DNA of 11,283 nucleotides from Nitrosopumilales archaeon UBA218 (GTDB lineage Archaea > Thermoproteota > Nitrososphaeria > Nitrososphaerales > Nitrosopumilaceae), in assembly GCA_002499525.1 (NCBI GenBank), contig DAMC01000021.1:823-12105 (forward strand), written 5' to 3'. Below the pieces are notes generated by a model. That model saw only the letters and a program-made list of their open reading frames with translations, did not search any database and had not been told where the DNA came from. Shown here in pieces: positions 1 to 7,272 of this stretch (the first letter of the stretch is position 1; every line of letters begins with the position of its first letter). The position numbers were made by a program, and so were the translations under genes.

Positions 1-329
1 CATTCTCTAGACAATTTTTCTATGTAAAGTAATGATAAAGGATTTGGTTGAACGGAATTGAAGAGAAATAATGGAATTACAAAAAATCTTGTATTGATTG
101 TAACAAGTTAAATGATTTATGACAAAAACGTTTCAAGAATTTCATTAAAATGTTGTTTTGTTTGTCCTAATCAGAATAGCATCCCAACTAGATACAAAAT
201 AGAGAATAAGTGATTTAGTGTTTATTAATATGAAAAATGGGTTTACTTTTCTTTGTTGATGATTCGTTGTTGATGTAATTAGTAAGGTACATTTTCCAAA
301 CACATATTCCAACAAAGATTAATTGTGCT
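1..329. other. Non-coding AT-rich stretch, nothing recognised
   Basis: No open frame with a usable start is visible on either strand, and I see no tRNA, rRNA or CRISPR pattern. A minus-strand frame is open from about 107 to the left edge but has no good start codon. Just before the peptidase gene, AAGATTAATT at 315-324 is a weak TATA-like element about 25-30 bases before the ATG at 348. The rest may be the far upstream region of a gene lying outside the window. Confidence 0.4.
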
Positions 330-347
330 TTGTTAATAAAAAAATCA

Positions 348-1412
348 ATGAGAATGAGATTAAGAAATCTTATGGTTTACACTAAAGAAATTGGTTGTGA
401 TACGCTTGTGTGCTTTGAGCCTGAAAATCTTTTTTACATGACTGGATTTTGGGGGGAAGCAATAGGAGTTTTAGAAAAAAATGGTAACACGACGATAATT
501 GCTCCGGAGTTAGAGGTGATGAGAGCAAAAGAAGATTCCATAGAATGTAATGTTGTCACATCTGAACGTGGGGTGGGGTTATTGTCTACTCTGGTGAAAA
601 TTTTGAAAGGAAAAAAAGTTTGTACAGATTGCCAAAATTATGAAACGATGGAAAAATTAAAAAAATCCATACCAAGTATCAAACATTCAGTAGAACCATT
701 CTACAAGGCCCGTATAATAAAAGAAGAATCTGAGATTAAAATTCTAAGAAAGGCATCAAAAATTCTTGATGAAATGTACGAATTGTGCACTCGTAAGATA
801 GTCAGAGGCCTAAGAGAATCTGAACTACAATCAAAATTAATGTCATTTGCTATGGAGCAGGAAATGTTTAGTACTGGTTATCGTTCTACTCTAAATCCGT
901 TAATAATTGCAGGGGGTCCAAACGGTGCATTACCACATGCACAGGTAACAAATCGGAAATTTGTAGATGGTGATCTAATCGTTGTTGACTTGACATTACG
1001 CTATAAGGGATATGTGAGTGACGCAACGAGAACTTTTGGACTTGGAAAGATTTCAAATAAAGCTAAAGAGGCATATGAGATTGTTAAAGATTCTCAAGAA
1101 TTAGGACTAAAGGCTGTAAAACCTAATGTTTCATGCAAGAGTGTTGATAATGCTTGTAGATCTTATATTAATGAAAAAAATTATGGTAGATATTTCATCC
1201 ATTCTACTGGTCATGGAATAGGCCTCGAAGTACACGAGTTTCCAAATATTTCGCAAAAAAGTGAAACGAGGTTAGAAAAGAACATGGCTATCACAGTAGA
1301 ACCTGGAATTTACATTCAAAACAAATTTGGGGTTCGAATTGAAGATTCTGTTATTGTCAAGGAAAAACCAATTATTATGCACAGATTCACAAAAGAACTC
1401 ATTATCTTATAG
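348..1412 (+). CDS. M24 family metallopeptidase (Xaa-Pro aminopeptidase/dipeptidase type)
   Basis: A cytosolic two-domain peptidase likely to cut peptides next to proline. Residue numbers here count from the upstream TTG at 330. The N-terminal part (about 10-130) matches the creatinase/prolidase N-domain, and the C-terminal part (about 135-355) is the pita-bread catalytic domain. All five metal ligands are seen: D220 (VVDLT), D231 (SDATRT), H295 (STGHGIG), E324 (TVEPGIY) and E338 (RIEDS). The helper histidines H203 and H302 are also present. Length fits the family (about 355 residues). An open frame reaches TTG at 330, but I prefer ATG 348, because the TATA-like AAGATTAATT sits at the leaderless distance; ATG 354 and 372 are also possible. 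The exact substrate (aminopeptidase or dipeptidase) cannot be told from sequence. It converges on the methyltransferase gene across a 93-base gap. Confidence 0.9.
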   Translation: MRMRLRNLMVYTKEIGCDTLVCFEPENLFYMTGFWGEAIGVLEKNGNTTIIAPELEVMRAKEDSIECNVVTSERGVGLLSTLVKILKGKKVCTDCQNYETMEKLKKSIPSIKHSVEPFYKARIIKEESEIKILRKASKILDEMYELCTRKIVRGLRESELQSKLMSFAMEQEMFSTGYRSTLNPLIIAGGPNGALPHAQVTNRKFVDGDLIVVDLTLRYKGYVSDATRTFGLGKISNKAKEAYEIVKDSQELGLKAVKPNVSCKSVDNACRSYINEKNYGRYFIHSTGHGIGLEVHEFPNISQKSETRLEKNMAITVEPGIYIQNKFGVRIEDSVIVKEKPIIMHRFTKELIIL

Positions 1413-1431
1413 TAAAAAATGGATGTTTGGA

Positions 1432-1437
1432 TTTTTT
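1432..1437 (+). terminator. Possible T-tract terminator after the peptidase gene
   Basis: A run of six T, followed by ATTGTTT, lies 20 bases after the peptidase stop in the only convergent gap of the window long enough to hold a terminator. Archaeal intrinsic termination often needs only a T-rich stretch. No stem precedes it, so this is weak. Confidence 0.3.
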
Positions 1438-1505
1438 ATTGTTTAATTACGTTATAGCAACTAAATAACATAACCAGATAGCGTTGTTGTTGATTTTTTA
1501 AAATT

Positions 1506-2360
1506 CTAGGTGGATGTATTATGATTTTTTGCAGTTGCAATTAAAACCCTCCATGGAAATTTAATTATACCATTTTTAGTGTATGGAATGGTTTTTGTCT
1601 TAACCGTATTACGCAATTCTTTTTTTTGTTCTGATGATAAATTATCAAGTTTGTTTCGTAGTGGTTTGGCCAGATATTTTAGATAGTTTGACCAGTACTT
1701 GGTAAAGGAGCCGGGCGAGTACCAAAACTCAAATTCGTGAATAACAACTTGCGTAAATCCCGCTTTTTTGATTATTTTTTTAAGATTCTCTTTTGTACCA
1801 AATCTATCCAAATTAGGTGCACCAGATCCAATATAGTCAGGAATGAATTTTTGTACAGAAGTTAAAATGCTGTTGAAATATGGAACTGTTTCACCAGCAC
1901 CATGTACTGATAAAGCCAATGTTCCATTTTTTTTGAGTGCCTTTTTCATATTATTGAGTGCCTTGAAAGCATTGGGAAAGAAGAATAACGCGTATTGACA
2001 TGTTATAACATCAAATTTGTGATTAAATCCAAAATTTTCTGCATCAAATATTACAAAATCTATGTTTTTTTGGTCAAGCGATTTTTTTGCAATCTTTAAT
2101 GCTGTAATAGAGCTATCTGCACCAACGATGTGGCCAGACTTGCCTGTTTTATTAAGAATATACCTAGTTACAGCACCAGTACCACATGCCAAATCTAGCA
2201 CAGAATCACCAGAATTTAGTTTTGCAAATGAGATTAGCTTCTGAGTGCTTTGAAATGGCCCAATGCTTCTACCTGCCCATCTCTTGTGATATCGTGGAGC
2301 TATATCATTCCAAGTTTTGATCATTTTCTTTTTGTATTCAATGTGTCCAAAGTTTGCCAA
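1506..2360 (-). CDS. Class I SAM-dependent methyltransferase (UbiE/Methyltransf_11 type)
   Basis: Transfers a methyl group from S-adenosylmethionine to an unknown acceptor. Motif I VLDLACGTGAV lies at 54-64. The acidic residue D82 (VGADSS) would bind the ribose, DAEN follows at 106-109, and a post-motif strand KKNGTLALSVHG lies near 143-154. The N-terminus WNDIAPRYHKRW is typical of UbiE-like enzymes. At 284 residues it is a little longer than UbiE, with extra helices in the last 75 residues. The start is TTG at 2360: there is no in-frame ATG before a stop upstream, and TATAATAAAA lies 26-35 bases before it, which fits a leaderless transcript. ATG at residue 13 is the alternative start. Substrate is unknown; a quinone or small-molecule role would be a guess. 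Confidence 0.85.
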   Translation of the reverse strand: MANFGHIEYKKKMIKTWNDIAPRYHKRWAGRSIGPFQSTQKLISFAKLNSGDSVLDLACGTGAVTRYILNKTGKSGHIVGADSSITALKIAKKSLDQKNIDFVIFDAENFGFNHKFDVITCQYALFFFPNAFKALNNMKKALKKNGTLALSVHGAGETVPYFNSILTSVQKFIPDYIGSGAPNLDRFGTKENLKKIIKKAGFTQVVIHEFEFWYSPGSFTKYWSNYLKYLAKPLRNKLDNLSSEQKKELRNTVKTKTIPYTKNGIIKFPWRVLIATAKNHNTST

Positions 2361-2385
2361 ATTCTCAAGAATAATTTGGTGGAGC

Positions 2386-2405
2386 TTTTATTATATCGTA
2401 TAAAA
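2386..2405. promoter_or_regulatory. Overlapping divergent TATA elements
   Basis: Only 56 bases separate the start codons of the methyltransferase (2360, minus) and doxX (2417, plus). One AT-rich segment, TTTTATTATATCGTATAA, is centred about 26-31 bases from each start, so both leaderless transcripts may use overlapping TATA boxes. Read on the minus strand it gives TATAATAAAA; on the plus strand it gives TTATAT. Confidence 0.5.
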
Positions 2406-2416
2406 AAATCCCCTCA

Positions 2417-2836
2417 ATGGAAGCTAACATCAGAGAAGGAAGACTGAATGATATCACTCATTTTGGCATCAGATTAGCTGTTGGTGTGGTCTTTTTGGTA
2501 CACGGATTGGCCAAGTCCACGATGCCGGAGTTTGGAGGATTTTTGTCAAGTCTAGGCCTTCCAACAGAGATCGCACCATTAATCATTCTTGCAGAAACAG
2601 TTTCTGGAATAATGCTTATTGTCGGCATTCTGAATAGAATTGCCTCGTCTATTCTATCAATCATAATGCTAGGGGCGATTTTCCATGTCAAAAAGGCAGC
2701 TGCTTTCACAGGAACACAGGGTGCCTATGAGTTTGATTTGATTTTGCTTGCTGCAAACCTGAGCATCATAACAATGGGTCCAGGAAGAATCTCTATTGCT
2801 CACATAGCAAAAAAGATTCCAAGATTTTTGCACTAG
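2417..2836 (+). CDS. DoxX family membrane protein
   Basis: A 139-residue protein with four predicted membrane helices (about 16-33, 51-72, 76-95 and 106-121). It carries the DoxX pattern RLAVGVVFLVHGLAKS at 19-34, an acidic residue in helix 2 (E60), and GAYEFDLILLAANLS at 102-116 followed by GPGRIS. Relatives include the thiosulfate:quinone oxidoreductase subunit DoxD/DoxX and MPO1/DoxX-type oxidoreductase-associated proteins. Family membership alone does not assign a reaction. It starts at ATG 2417 with its promoter in the short gap shared with the divergent methyltransferase, and ends in a CTAG shared with the convergent cyclophilin gene. The role is probably in redox or membrane stress, by inference only. 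Confidence 0.85.
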   Translation: MEANIREGRLNDITHFGIRLAVGVVFLVHGLAKSTMPEFGGFLSSLGLPTEIAPLIILAETVSGIMLIVGILNRIASSILSIIMLGAIFHVKKAAAFTGTQGAYEFDLILLAANLSIITMGPGRISIAHIAKKIPRFLH

Positions 2837-4407
2837 CTCGAAAATCTATTTTTTATTTTAATTATTACCAATGTAGGCACTACAAAATACATTCCAACAT
2901 TAAGTAAAATCAGGCCAATTCCATATCCTAGCATTTGCTGTTCAGAGTGTATGTCAACATAGTTCAATATCGACATTGTAGAAAGCATCGGTGTGATTGT
3001 TGTTTTTACTACTTGCTTAAAGAGTGGATTTTGGCGCTCCCAGTCTGCAATAGTAGGACTAAATGAATAGTAAAACTCGTTAAATCCAGACATGAATGCT
3101 GTTCCTGATTTAGTTTCGTAAAGTACGTTGTCTCTCACCTCACGGAGTAATTGTACCTCCGGCGCTAATTCACTTCCATAAGCAGCAGTAGCAATTGCGC
3201 ATTGTTTTTTGCTTTTAGCATTTGATTCTGGGGATTTTATACTAGTATCCACTGATTTTACATCTATGTTTGATTTGACATTAGTTGAAAACGAATCAAG
3301 TAATGCTTGAAATTTTGGGAGCACTGCATCAAAATTATTATCACTGTTTGTATATGTGATAATAAAGAATTTATCATTAGATTTTATGACTACTTCTTTG
3401 AATTTTATTTTCAATTGGCCAGAAGTTGTGTTGAATTTTCCTAAGGCTTGGCGCATGAATGCCTCATTTCCGTTTATTGTGATCTTATTCTCGTCTTGGA
3501 TTGTAAGAATCCCAGAATTTATTGCAGGTTGGAGACTTTGTTTTATTTTGGAGGTATAATCTTCAACACTGGTACCGTTTGCTGGTTTGACTGATACCGA
3601 TATTGCTGGGGTGAATCCACCGATTTTATTTCCAACAGCTACCACATCTGGTGTTATTTCATTTTGTTTTTGTGGTTCTTGTGTAAACCAGCCTGCGGGT
3701 GGAACAAACGAAAATCCAAGTTTTTCATTAGTATATGGTACTGTAGGTTGATTAGTAATAGTTTCATTGACTCTATCTGGTTCACCCTGGTCAAGCAAAT
3801 CTTTTATCTCTGACCTATTTTTAATCTCGGCTTTTAGTACTTCTCCCTTGCCCCAATCTAATGGGATGTCGTTTCCTTCTTTACCGGTGGTTGTAAGGTT
3901 TGCAATTTTATCTAATGTAGTGAAACTAGCCTTTGTTGCCAGTCTGCCAAACACGGCATATTCCTGATCCAGAGATGGAGTATCTTTGTGTACAACGAAA
4001 AATTGTGAGCTGGCACTATCGGGGCTGCTTCCTCTTGCCATCGATACAATCCCTCGTTTGTGTTTTATTGTGTTAAATTCTCCAGGAATAGTATATCCTG
4101 CGTCACCTGTACCCCACTCAGTCACATGTTGGTAGCCACCAGGTTTTGTTTTTGGATCACCGCCCTGAATCATAAAATCCTTGATAACTCTGTGAAATAC
4201 TGTTCTATCGTAAAATTTCTGGCTTGTTAGTTTTAGAAAATTTTCTACCGTTTTTGGAGCATCACCTGGAAATAGTTCGATTACCATTTCTCCAGATTGA
4301 GTGGTGAGAACCACGACTTTATCAGAGATTTCTGTTTGTGCAAACACTGGTACAAGGCCTACCAAAGAAAAACCAAGTACGAGACTAAGAATAACTGTTT
4401 TTTGCAA
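2833..4407 (-). CDS. Secreted cyclophilin-type peptidyl-prolyl isomerase fused to a PsbP/Mog1-like domain and a CFI-box C-terminus
   Basis: A 524-residue extracytoplasmic protein. A signal peptide covers 1-23 (cut after VFA). The cyclophilin domain (about 30-195) keeps the active-site residues R73 in FHRVI, the DFMIQGGD segment at 77-84 with Q81, and SQFFV with Q135 and F137. It would turn prolyl bonds during folding of exported proteins. Residues about 224-375 (LGFSFVPPAGW onward) resemble PsbP/Mog1-like (DUF1795-type) domains. Residues 403-480 form a CFI-box, a C-terminal domain common in Nitrososphaerota surface proteins, here with CAIATAAYGS rather than the usual CFIATAAYGS. One membrane helix at about 493-515 and a basic tail (KIKNRFSS) would anchor it. 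The start is TTG 4407; an in-frame TAG lies 33 bases upstream with no ATG between, and CTTTTATTTAAGG lies 18-30 bases upstream. Confidence 0.88.
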   Translation of the reverse strand: MQKTVILSLVLGFSLVGLVPVFAQTEISDKVVVLTTQSGEMVIELFPGDAPKTVENFLKLTSQKFYDRTVFHRVIKDFMIQGGDPKTKPGGYQHVTEWGTGDAGYTIPGEFNTIKHKRGIVSMARGSSPDSASSQFFVVHKDTPSLDQEYAVFGRLATKASFTTLDKIANLTTTGKEGNDIPLDWGKGEVLKAEIKNRSEIKDLLDQGEPDRVNETITNQPTVPYTNEKLGFSFVPPAGWFTQEPQKQNEITPDVVAVGNKIGGFTPAISVSVKPANGTSVEDYTSKIKQSLQPAINSGILTIQDENKITINGNEAFMRQALGKFNTTSGQLKIKFKEVVIKSNDKFFIITYTNSDNNFDAVLPKFQALLDSFSTNVKSNIDVKSVDTSIKSPESNAKSKKQCAIATAAYGSELAPEVQLLREVRDNVLYETKSGTAFMSGFNEFYYSFSPTIADWERQNPLFKQVVKTTITPMLSTMSILNYVDIHSEQQMLGYGIGLILLNVGMYFVVPTLVIIKIKNRFSS

Positions 4408-4424
4408 CGTTGTGGTTTTTGTTG

Positions 4425-4437
4425 CCTTAAATAAAAG
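4425..4437 (-). promoter_or_regulatory. TATA-like element of the cyclophilin gene
   Basis: On the minus strand this reads CTTTTATTTAAGG and lies 18-30 bases before the TTG start. No Shine-Dalgarno sequence is present, which fits a leaderless mRNA. Confidence 0.4.
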
Positions 4438-4503
4438 CTAATTGAACTAATATGAACAAAATATTCCTAATCATCTGTAATTCATGAATAGAAGCTCAGT
4501 TGG

Positions 4504-4511
4504 TTTTTAAC
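4504..4511 (+). promoter_or_regulatory. TATA-like element of the PH-like/cbiE operon
   Basis: TTTTTAAC lies 23-30 bases before the ATG at 4534, at leaderless spacing. The gap 4408-4533 holds this promoter and the divergent one of the cyclophilin gene. Confidence 0.35.
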
Positions 4512-4533
4512 AACGTTATAGTTTGAAAAAATC

Positions 4534-5019
4534 ATGGAACCTGATGAGAGAATTAAGACTCATCTGCTTTCAGTCTGGTTAGAAGAAAAAAAACTATTCA
4601 AAAGAGGTAAGGAGTGTATGTTTTTTGTCACAGATCGGTGTCTTTATTTTGTATCAAAAACAGTAGCAAAACCACAGTGGTGGAGATCAACTGTGCAACG
4701 GCAGATCCTTATGTTAATCAAAGATCCAAACAATACGATCTTTACTCATGACGGTTATAATGAGAAAAATTTGGTAGCAGATCTTGTTAATAAAAAAAAT
4801 ACCGCCTATAACATCTCTGATATAGTGGATGTATCTACCGAAGAAAAGGTTTGGGGTACTGTATTGGTGTTAAAGTTGCTAGATGGTGAAAAAGAGAAAA
4901 AATTTCACTTATCAATAGTAAAAGATTGGGTTAGTTATCCAGTCAAGTCGCCAATGAATTTTCTCAAACCAAATTGGTCTCCAGTGGTAGAATACATCAA
5001 ATCGAGGATGTTACAATGA
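4534..5019 (+). CDS. Conserved-type hypothetical protein with a PH/GRAM-like domain
   Basis: A 161-residue soluble protein without signal peptide or membrane helix. The pattern KRGKECMFFVTDRCLYFVSK at 24-43 resembles the start of bacterial PH and GRAM-type domains (a strand pair with 'TDRxLYFVS'). Further strands follow at about 92-127 (NISDIVDVSTEE, GTVLVLKLLDG, KKFHLSI), with a helix at the end. A central stretch with two tryptophans (QWWRS, 48-52) is an insertion in that pattern. The stop overlaps the start of cbiE as ATGA, so the two are probably translated together. Function is unknown; a link to cobalamin synthesis is suggested only by the coupling. The PH-like assignment rests on pattern alone. 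Confidence 0.7.
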   Translation: MEPDERIKTHLLSVWLEEKKLFKRGKECMFFVTDRCLYFVSKTVAKPQWWRSTVQRQILMLIKDPNNTIFTHDGYNEKNLVADLVNKKNTAYNISDIVDVSTEEKVWGTVLVLKLLDGEKEKKFHLSIVKDWVSYPVKSPMNFLKPNWSPVVEYIKSRMLQ

Positions 5020-5714
5020 CAAACGTATTTGCCGTGGGTGTCGGTCCCGGTTCTCCAAAATATGTCACGGATATAGTCAAAGACATAGTTCTTGGATGTG
5101 ACATCGTAATTGGTTACAAGTATACCTTACAAACAATAGAATCACTTCTCAAAGGTAAAGAAATTCACGAAATAACAATGAAAAACCAAGAAGAGGTTTA
5201 TCAGAGAGTTGCTCAGGATTTGGGCCAAAAAAAACTTGTAGTACCTTTTACAGGAGATGTTAATTTTTCAGAATCAGAAGTGGTTGATAGATTAATCGAA
5301 ATTTTTGGAAAAATAAACATAATTCCAGGAATTTCTGCCACGCAGGTTGCTGCTTCAAAGGCTCAAGTTCCATTAGATAGATCAAAGGTGATAACAATGC
5401 ACGTAACAACACCAATAGAAGGAAAAAAACTGGAGTTGCAAAAAGCAATACTAGATGGTTTTTCAGTGGTATTAGTACCAAGACCATGGCCTCGTGAACC
5501 TTCCAAACATTTTATGCAGTCAGAAATTGCCATTTATTTGAAAAAAAACGGTTTTGATACAACAAAGCTAAAAGTTCATGTCTTTGAGTACCTCACTACG
5601 GAAAAGGAGACCGAATTTGTTGGGGTTATGTCAGATTTGGAAGGAAAGGAATTCTCGGATCTATCCGTGATGGTAATTAATCAGCACAAGTTAGAGTCTT
5701 ACATTAATTTCTAG
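5016..5714 (+). CDS. cbiE: Cobalt-precorrin-7 (C5)-methyltransferase
   Basis: An SAM-dependent tetrapyrrole methylase that acts at C5 of the corrin ring in anaerobic-type cobalamin synthesis, usually with CbiT for the C15 step and decarboxylation. The 232-residue protein has the family N-terminus VGVGPGSPKYVT at 7-18, TGDVNFSESE at 79-88 (the GDP-x-F-S loop of CbiE), and PGISATQVAASK at 104-115, which matches CbiE better than CbiF, CbiH or CbiL. Start ATG 5016 overlaps the upstream stop (ATGA). An in-frame ATG at 4974 would add 14 residues before the family's usual start and is not favoured. No cbiT or other cobalamin gene is in the window. The stop lies in a CTAG shared with the convergent gene. 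Confidence 0.87.
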   Translation: MTNVFAVGVGPGSPKYVTDIVKDIVLGCDIVIGYKYTLQTIESLLKGKEIHEITMKNQEEVYQRVAQDLGQKKLVVPFTGDVNFSESEVVDRLIEIFGKINIIPGISATQVAASKAQVPLDRSKVITMHVTTPIEGKKLELQKAILDGFSVVLVPRPWPREPSKHFMQSEIAIYLKKNGFDTTKLKVHVFEYLTTEKETEFVGVMSDLEGKEFSDLSVMVINQHKLESYINF

Positions 5715-6577
5715 TTAAGTGGTTTTTTTGTTGTTTGTATTTTTGATGTGTCATATACAAATATTGTAATATCGATGTGTTTGTATTTTGTATCAAATAG
5801 TCGATAGAACCCCTTTTCATTATAAGTCACAGTCCAAGATTGTCCTGGAAGAATATCACCGCTTGTAATTTTACCATCAGGAATAAAGGAAGCATTGGTT
5901 TGCATAGTGTTATCAATTCCAGAAGCAAGTGAATGTGGGACATTATCTTCATTGACAAATGTAACACTTGATCCAGGAAGAATTGTTATTCGGTCCTGAG
6001 ATAAGAAATTGAATTTGAAACTATTTGTTTGAGTTTTGTATGTTTCAAGATGTGGGTTAGCTGCGCCAAGAAGAATTTTGACGGTTTGAGATTTTTGGAC
6101 ATCAGTACTAGGTTTGGAAGTAATCTCTGAAAGTTTGCTGATGTAAACTAGTTTTGTTATTTGTTGCCCCTGTGTGAAAGTGCCACTAATAGTATAGATT
6201 GCATCAGAGGTGGTAGTATCTACAAATTTTGCTGTTCCATCAAAAGTGGCTAATTTTCCTTGAGGATCGGTAGCCTTGGCGTTAAACTTGAAAAGCTTGC
6301 CGCTTTGGAGGACAGTTCCTTTTAGGTCCGAAAGATTCCAATTTTTTTGGTCAATTGTGACTTTCCCGCTTTGGAGGTTAAGATCTGATTTCTCTTTTGC
6401 CTTAATTATGGAAAATGAAAAATTAGAGCTAGAGTCAGAAATTTTATCATTAATAATTGCAAACCCATCACTTGAGAACATATACGATTTATTTGAAGAA
6501 AGTAAGGCCTGGGCATTACCAAAAGAAAGTGTTAGAATCACGCCTAGAATCACAGCGATAATTGATAAATACTTCAC
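5711..6577 (-). CDS. Secreted cupredoxin-like protein with degenerate copper site
   Basis: A 288-residue exported protein. Signal peptide about 1-24 (SFGNAQA), then a strand-rich domain of unknown type (about 30-150), a short linker, and a cupredoxin-like domain (about 165-276). In the latter, ITILPGSSVTFVNEDNVPHSL keeps the first copper-ligand histidine H215. The ligand loop usually reads like Y-x-x-F-C-x-x-H-P-x-M, but here it is YRLFDTKYKHI (258-268): D262 stands at the cysteine, Y265 at the histidine and I268 at the methionine position. Type 1 copper binding therefore looks lost. Ammonia-oxidising archaea carry many cupredoxins in the cell envelope; this one may be structural or bind another ligand. 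The start is GTG 6577 with AAATTATAAA 24-33 bases upstream. Confidence 0.75.
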   Translation of the reverse strand: MKYLSIIAVILGVILTLSFGNAQALLSSNKSYMFSSDGFAIINDKISDSSSNFSFSIIKAKEKSDLNLQSGKVTIDQKNWNLSDLKGTVLQSGKLFKFNAKATDPQGKLATFDGTAKFVDTTTSDAIYTISGTFTQGQQITKLVYISKLSEITSKPSTDVQKSQTVKILLGAANPHLETYKTQTNSFKFNFLSQDRITILPGSSVTFVNEDNVPHSLASGIDNTMQTNASFIPDGKITSGDILPGQSWTVTYNEKGFYRLFDTKYKHIDITIFVYDTSKIQTTKKPLN

Positions 6578-6600
6578 AGTATTGTCATACCCTGATTTTG

Positions 6601-6610
6601 TTTATAATTT
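6601..6610 (-). promoter_or_regulatory. TATA-like element of the cupredoxin-like gene
   Basis: Minus-strand AAATTATAAA lies 24-33 bases before the GTG at 6577. It suggests that this gene has its own leaderless promoter although spoIIM lies only 70 bases upstream on the same strand. Confidence 0.5.
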
Positions 6611-6647
6611 ACTACTGAATTATTTTTGGCCAAGCCACAAAATTTTA

Positions 6648-7199
6648 TCAATTCTTAGTTCCCATTCTTTGCATCTGTTCAGAGCTAAAATTATCAATCA
6701 TATATGCTTCAATAATTCCTCCTGCCAATAAGAGTCCGACGACTAAGCTAATTTCGATTACTATTGGTTTCCATTGTTCTCTTAGAGAGGTTCGTTTGAT
6801 AATGGAGATTATCAAAATAAGACTACGCGACATTGCAAGTGAGTAGGCGGCAAGTTCCATTAGACCAAACGGGGTGGCAAAAATCAGGGCTGCAGGTGGA
6901 AAATTCATCAATATTGGTTTAGTTGTATTTAGTGCTGCAAACGCGTATCCAGTTGAAATTGCAGAGAACAAGCCCCAAACAATACCAAATCCAGGAATGA
7001 ACATTGTTAATGCAATCTCGGTGTTGTGTATGAAAATCTCTAGACCAAAATTTTCTCCCTTGAGTGAATCAAGTAATTTGTTAAATTCATCTAGAAACAT
7101 CTTGGCTTCCTCTTCAGGTACCTGCATTTGGGCTCCTATGGAAAACGCGGCCGTAAAAGCTCCCAGAAATACAAAGAAAAGTAGAATACGTTTTTTCAT
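6648..7199 (-). CDS. Stage II sporulation protein M-like (SpoIIM/DUF95) membrane protein
   Basis: A 183-residue membrane protein with helices at about 4-24, 57-79, 100-134 (long, probably two) and 145-168. Family marks are IHNTEIALTMFIPGFGIVWG (57-76), with the conserved HN pair at 58-59, and TPFGLMELAAYSLAMS (109-124), which corresponds to the P-H-G-x-x-E-L segment with E115 kept and H replaced by F. In sporulating bacteria SpoIIM works with SpoIID and SpoIIP in peptidoglycan remodelling; archaea lack that substrate and the archaeal role is not known. ATG 7199 is the start. It is divergent from the polymerase gene across 73 bases and precedes the cupredoxin-like gene on the same strand. Confidence 0.8.
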   Translation of the reverse strand: MKKRILLFFVFLGAFTAAFSIGAQMQVPEEEAKMFLDEFNKLLDSLKGENFGLEIFIHNTEIALTMFIPGFGIVWGLFSAISTGYAFAALNTTKPILMNFPPAALIFATPFGLMELAAYSLAMSRSLILIISIIKRTSLREQWKPIVIEISLVVGLLLAGGIIEAYMIDNFSSEQMQRMGTKN

Positions 7200-7272
7200 A
7201 ATGATTTCAGATCTATTTGGTGAATAATAGTTTGTTGCTTGAAGCAGAGTTAATTAAAACGTGATTTGATTC

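Noticed and set aside
3..107. Open minus-strand frame running off the left edge
   Set aside because: No usable start codon and no recognisable protein pattern; the stretch is short and AT-rich.
4974..5015. Upstream ATG start for cbiE giving 14 extra residues
   Set aside because: The extension overlaps the previous gene and precedes the usual CbiE N-terminus; the ATGA start at 5016 fits better.
6276..6731. Plus-strand frame of 151 codons spanning the cupredoxin-like and spoIIM genes
   Set aside because: It runs antisense over two genes with clear protein signatures and has no family pattern.
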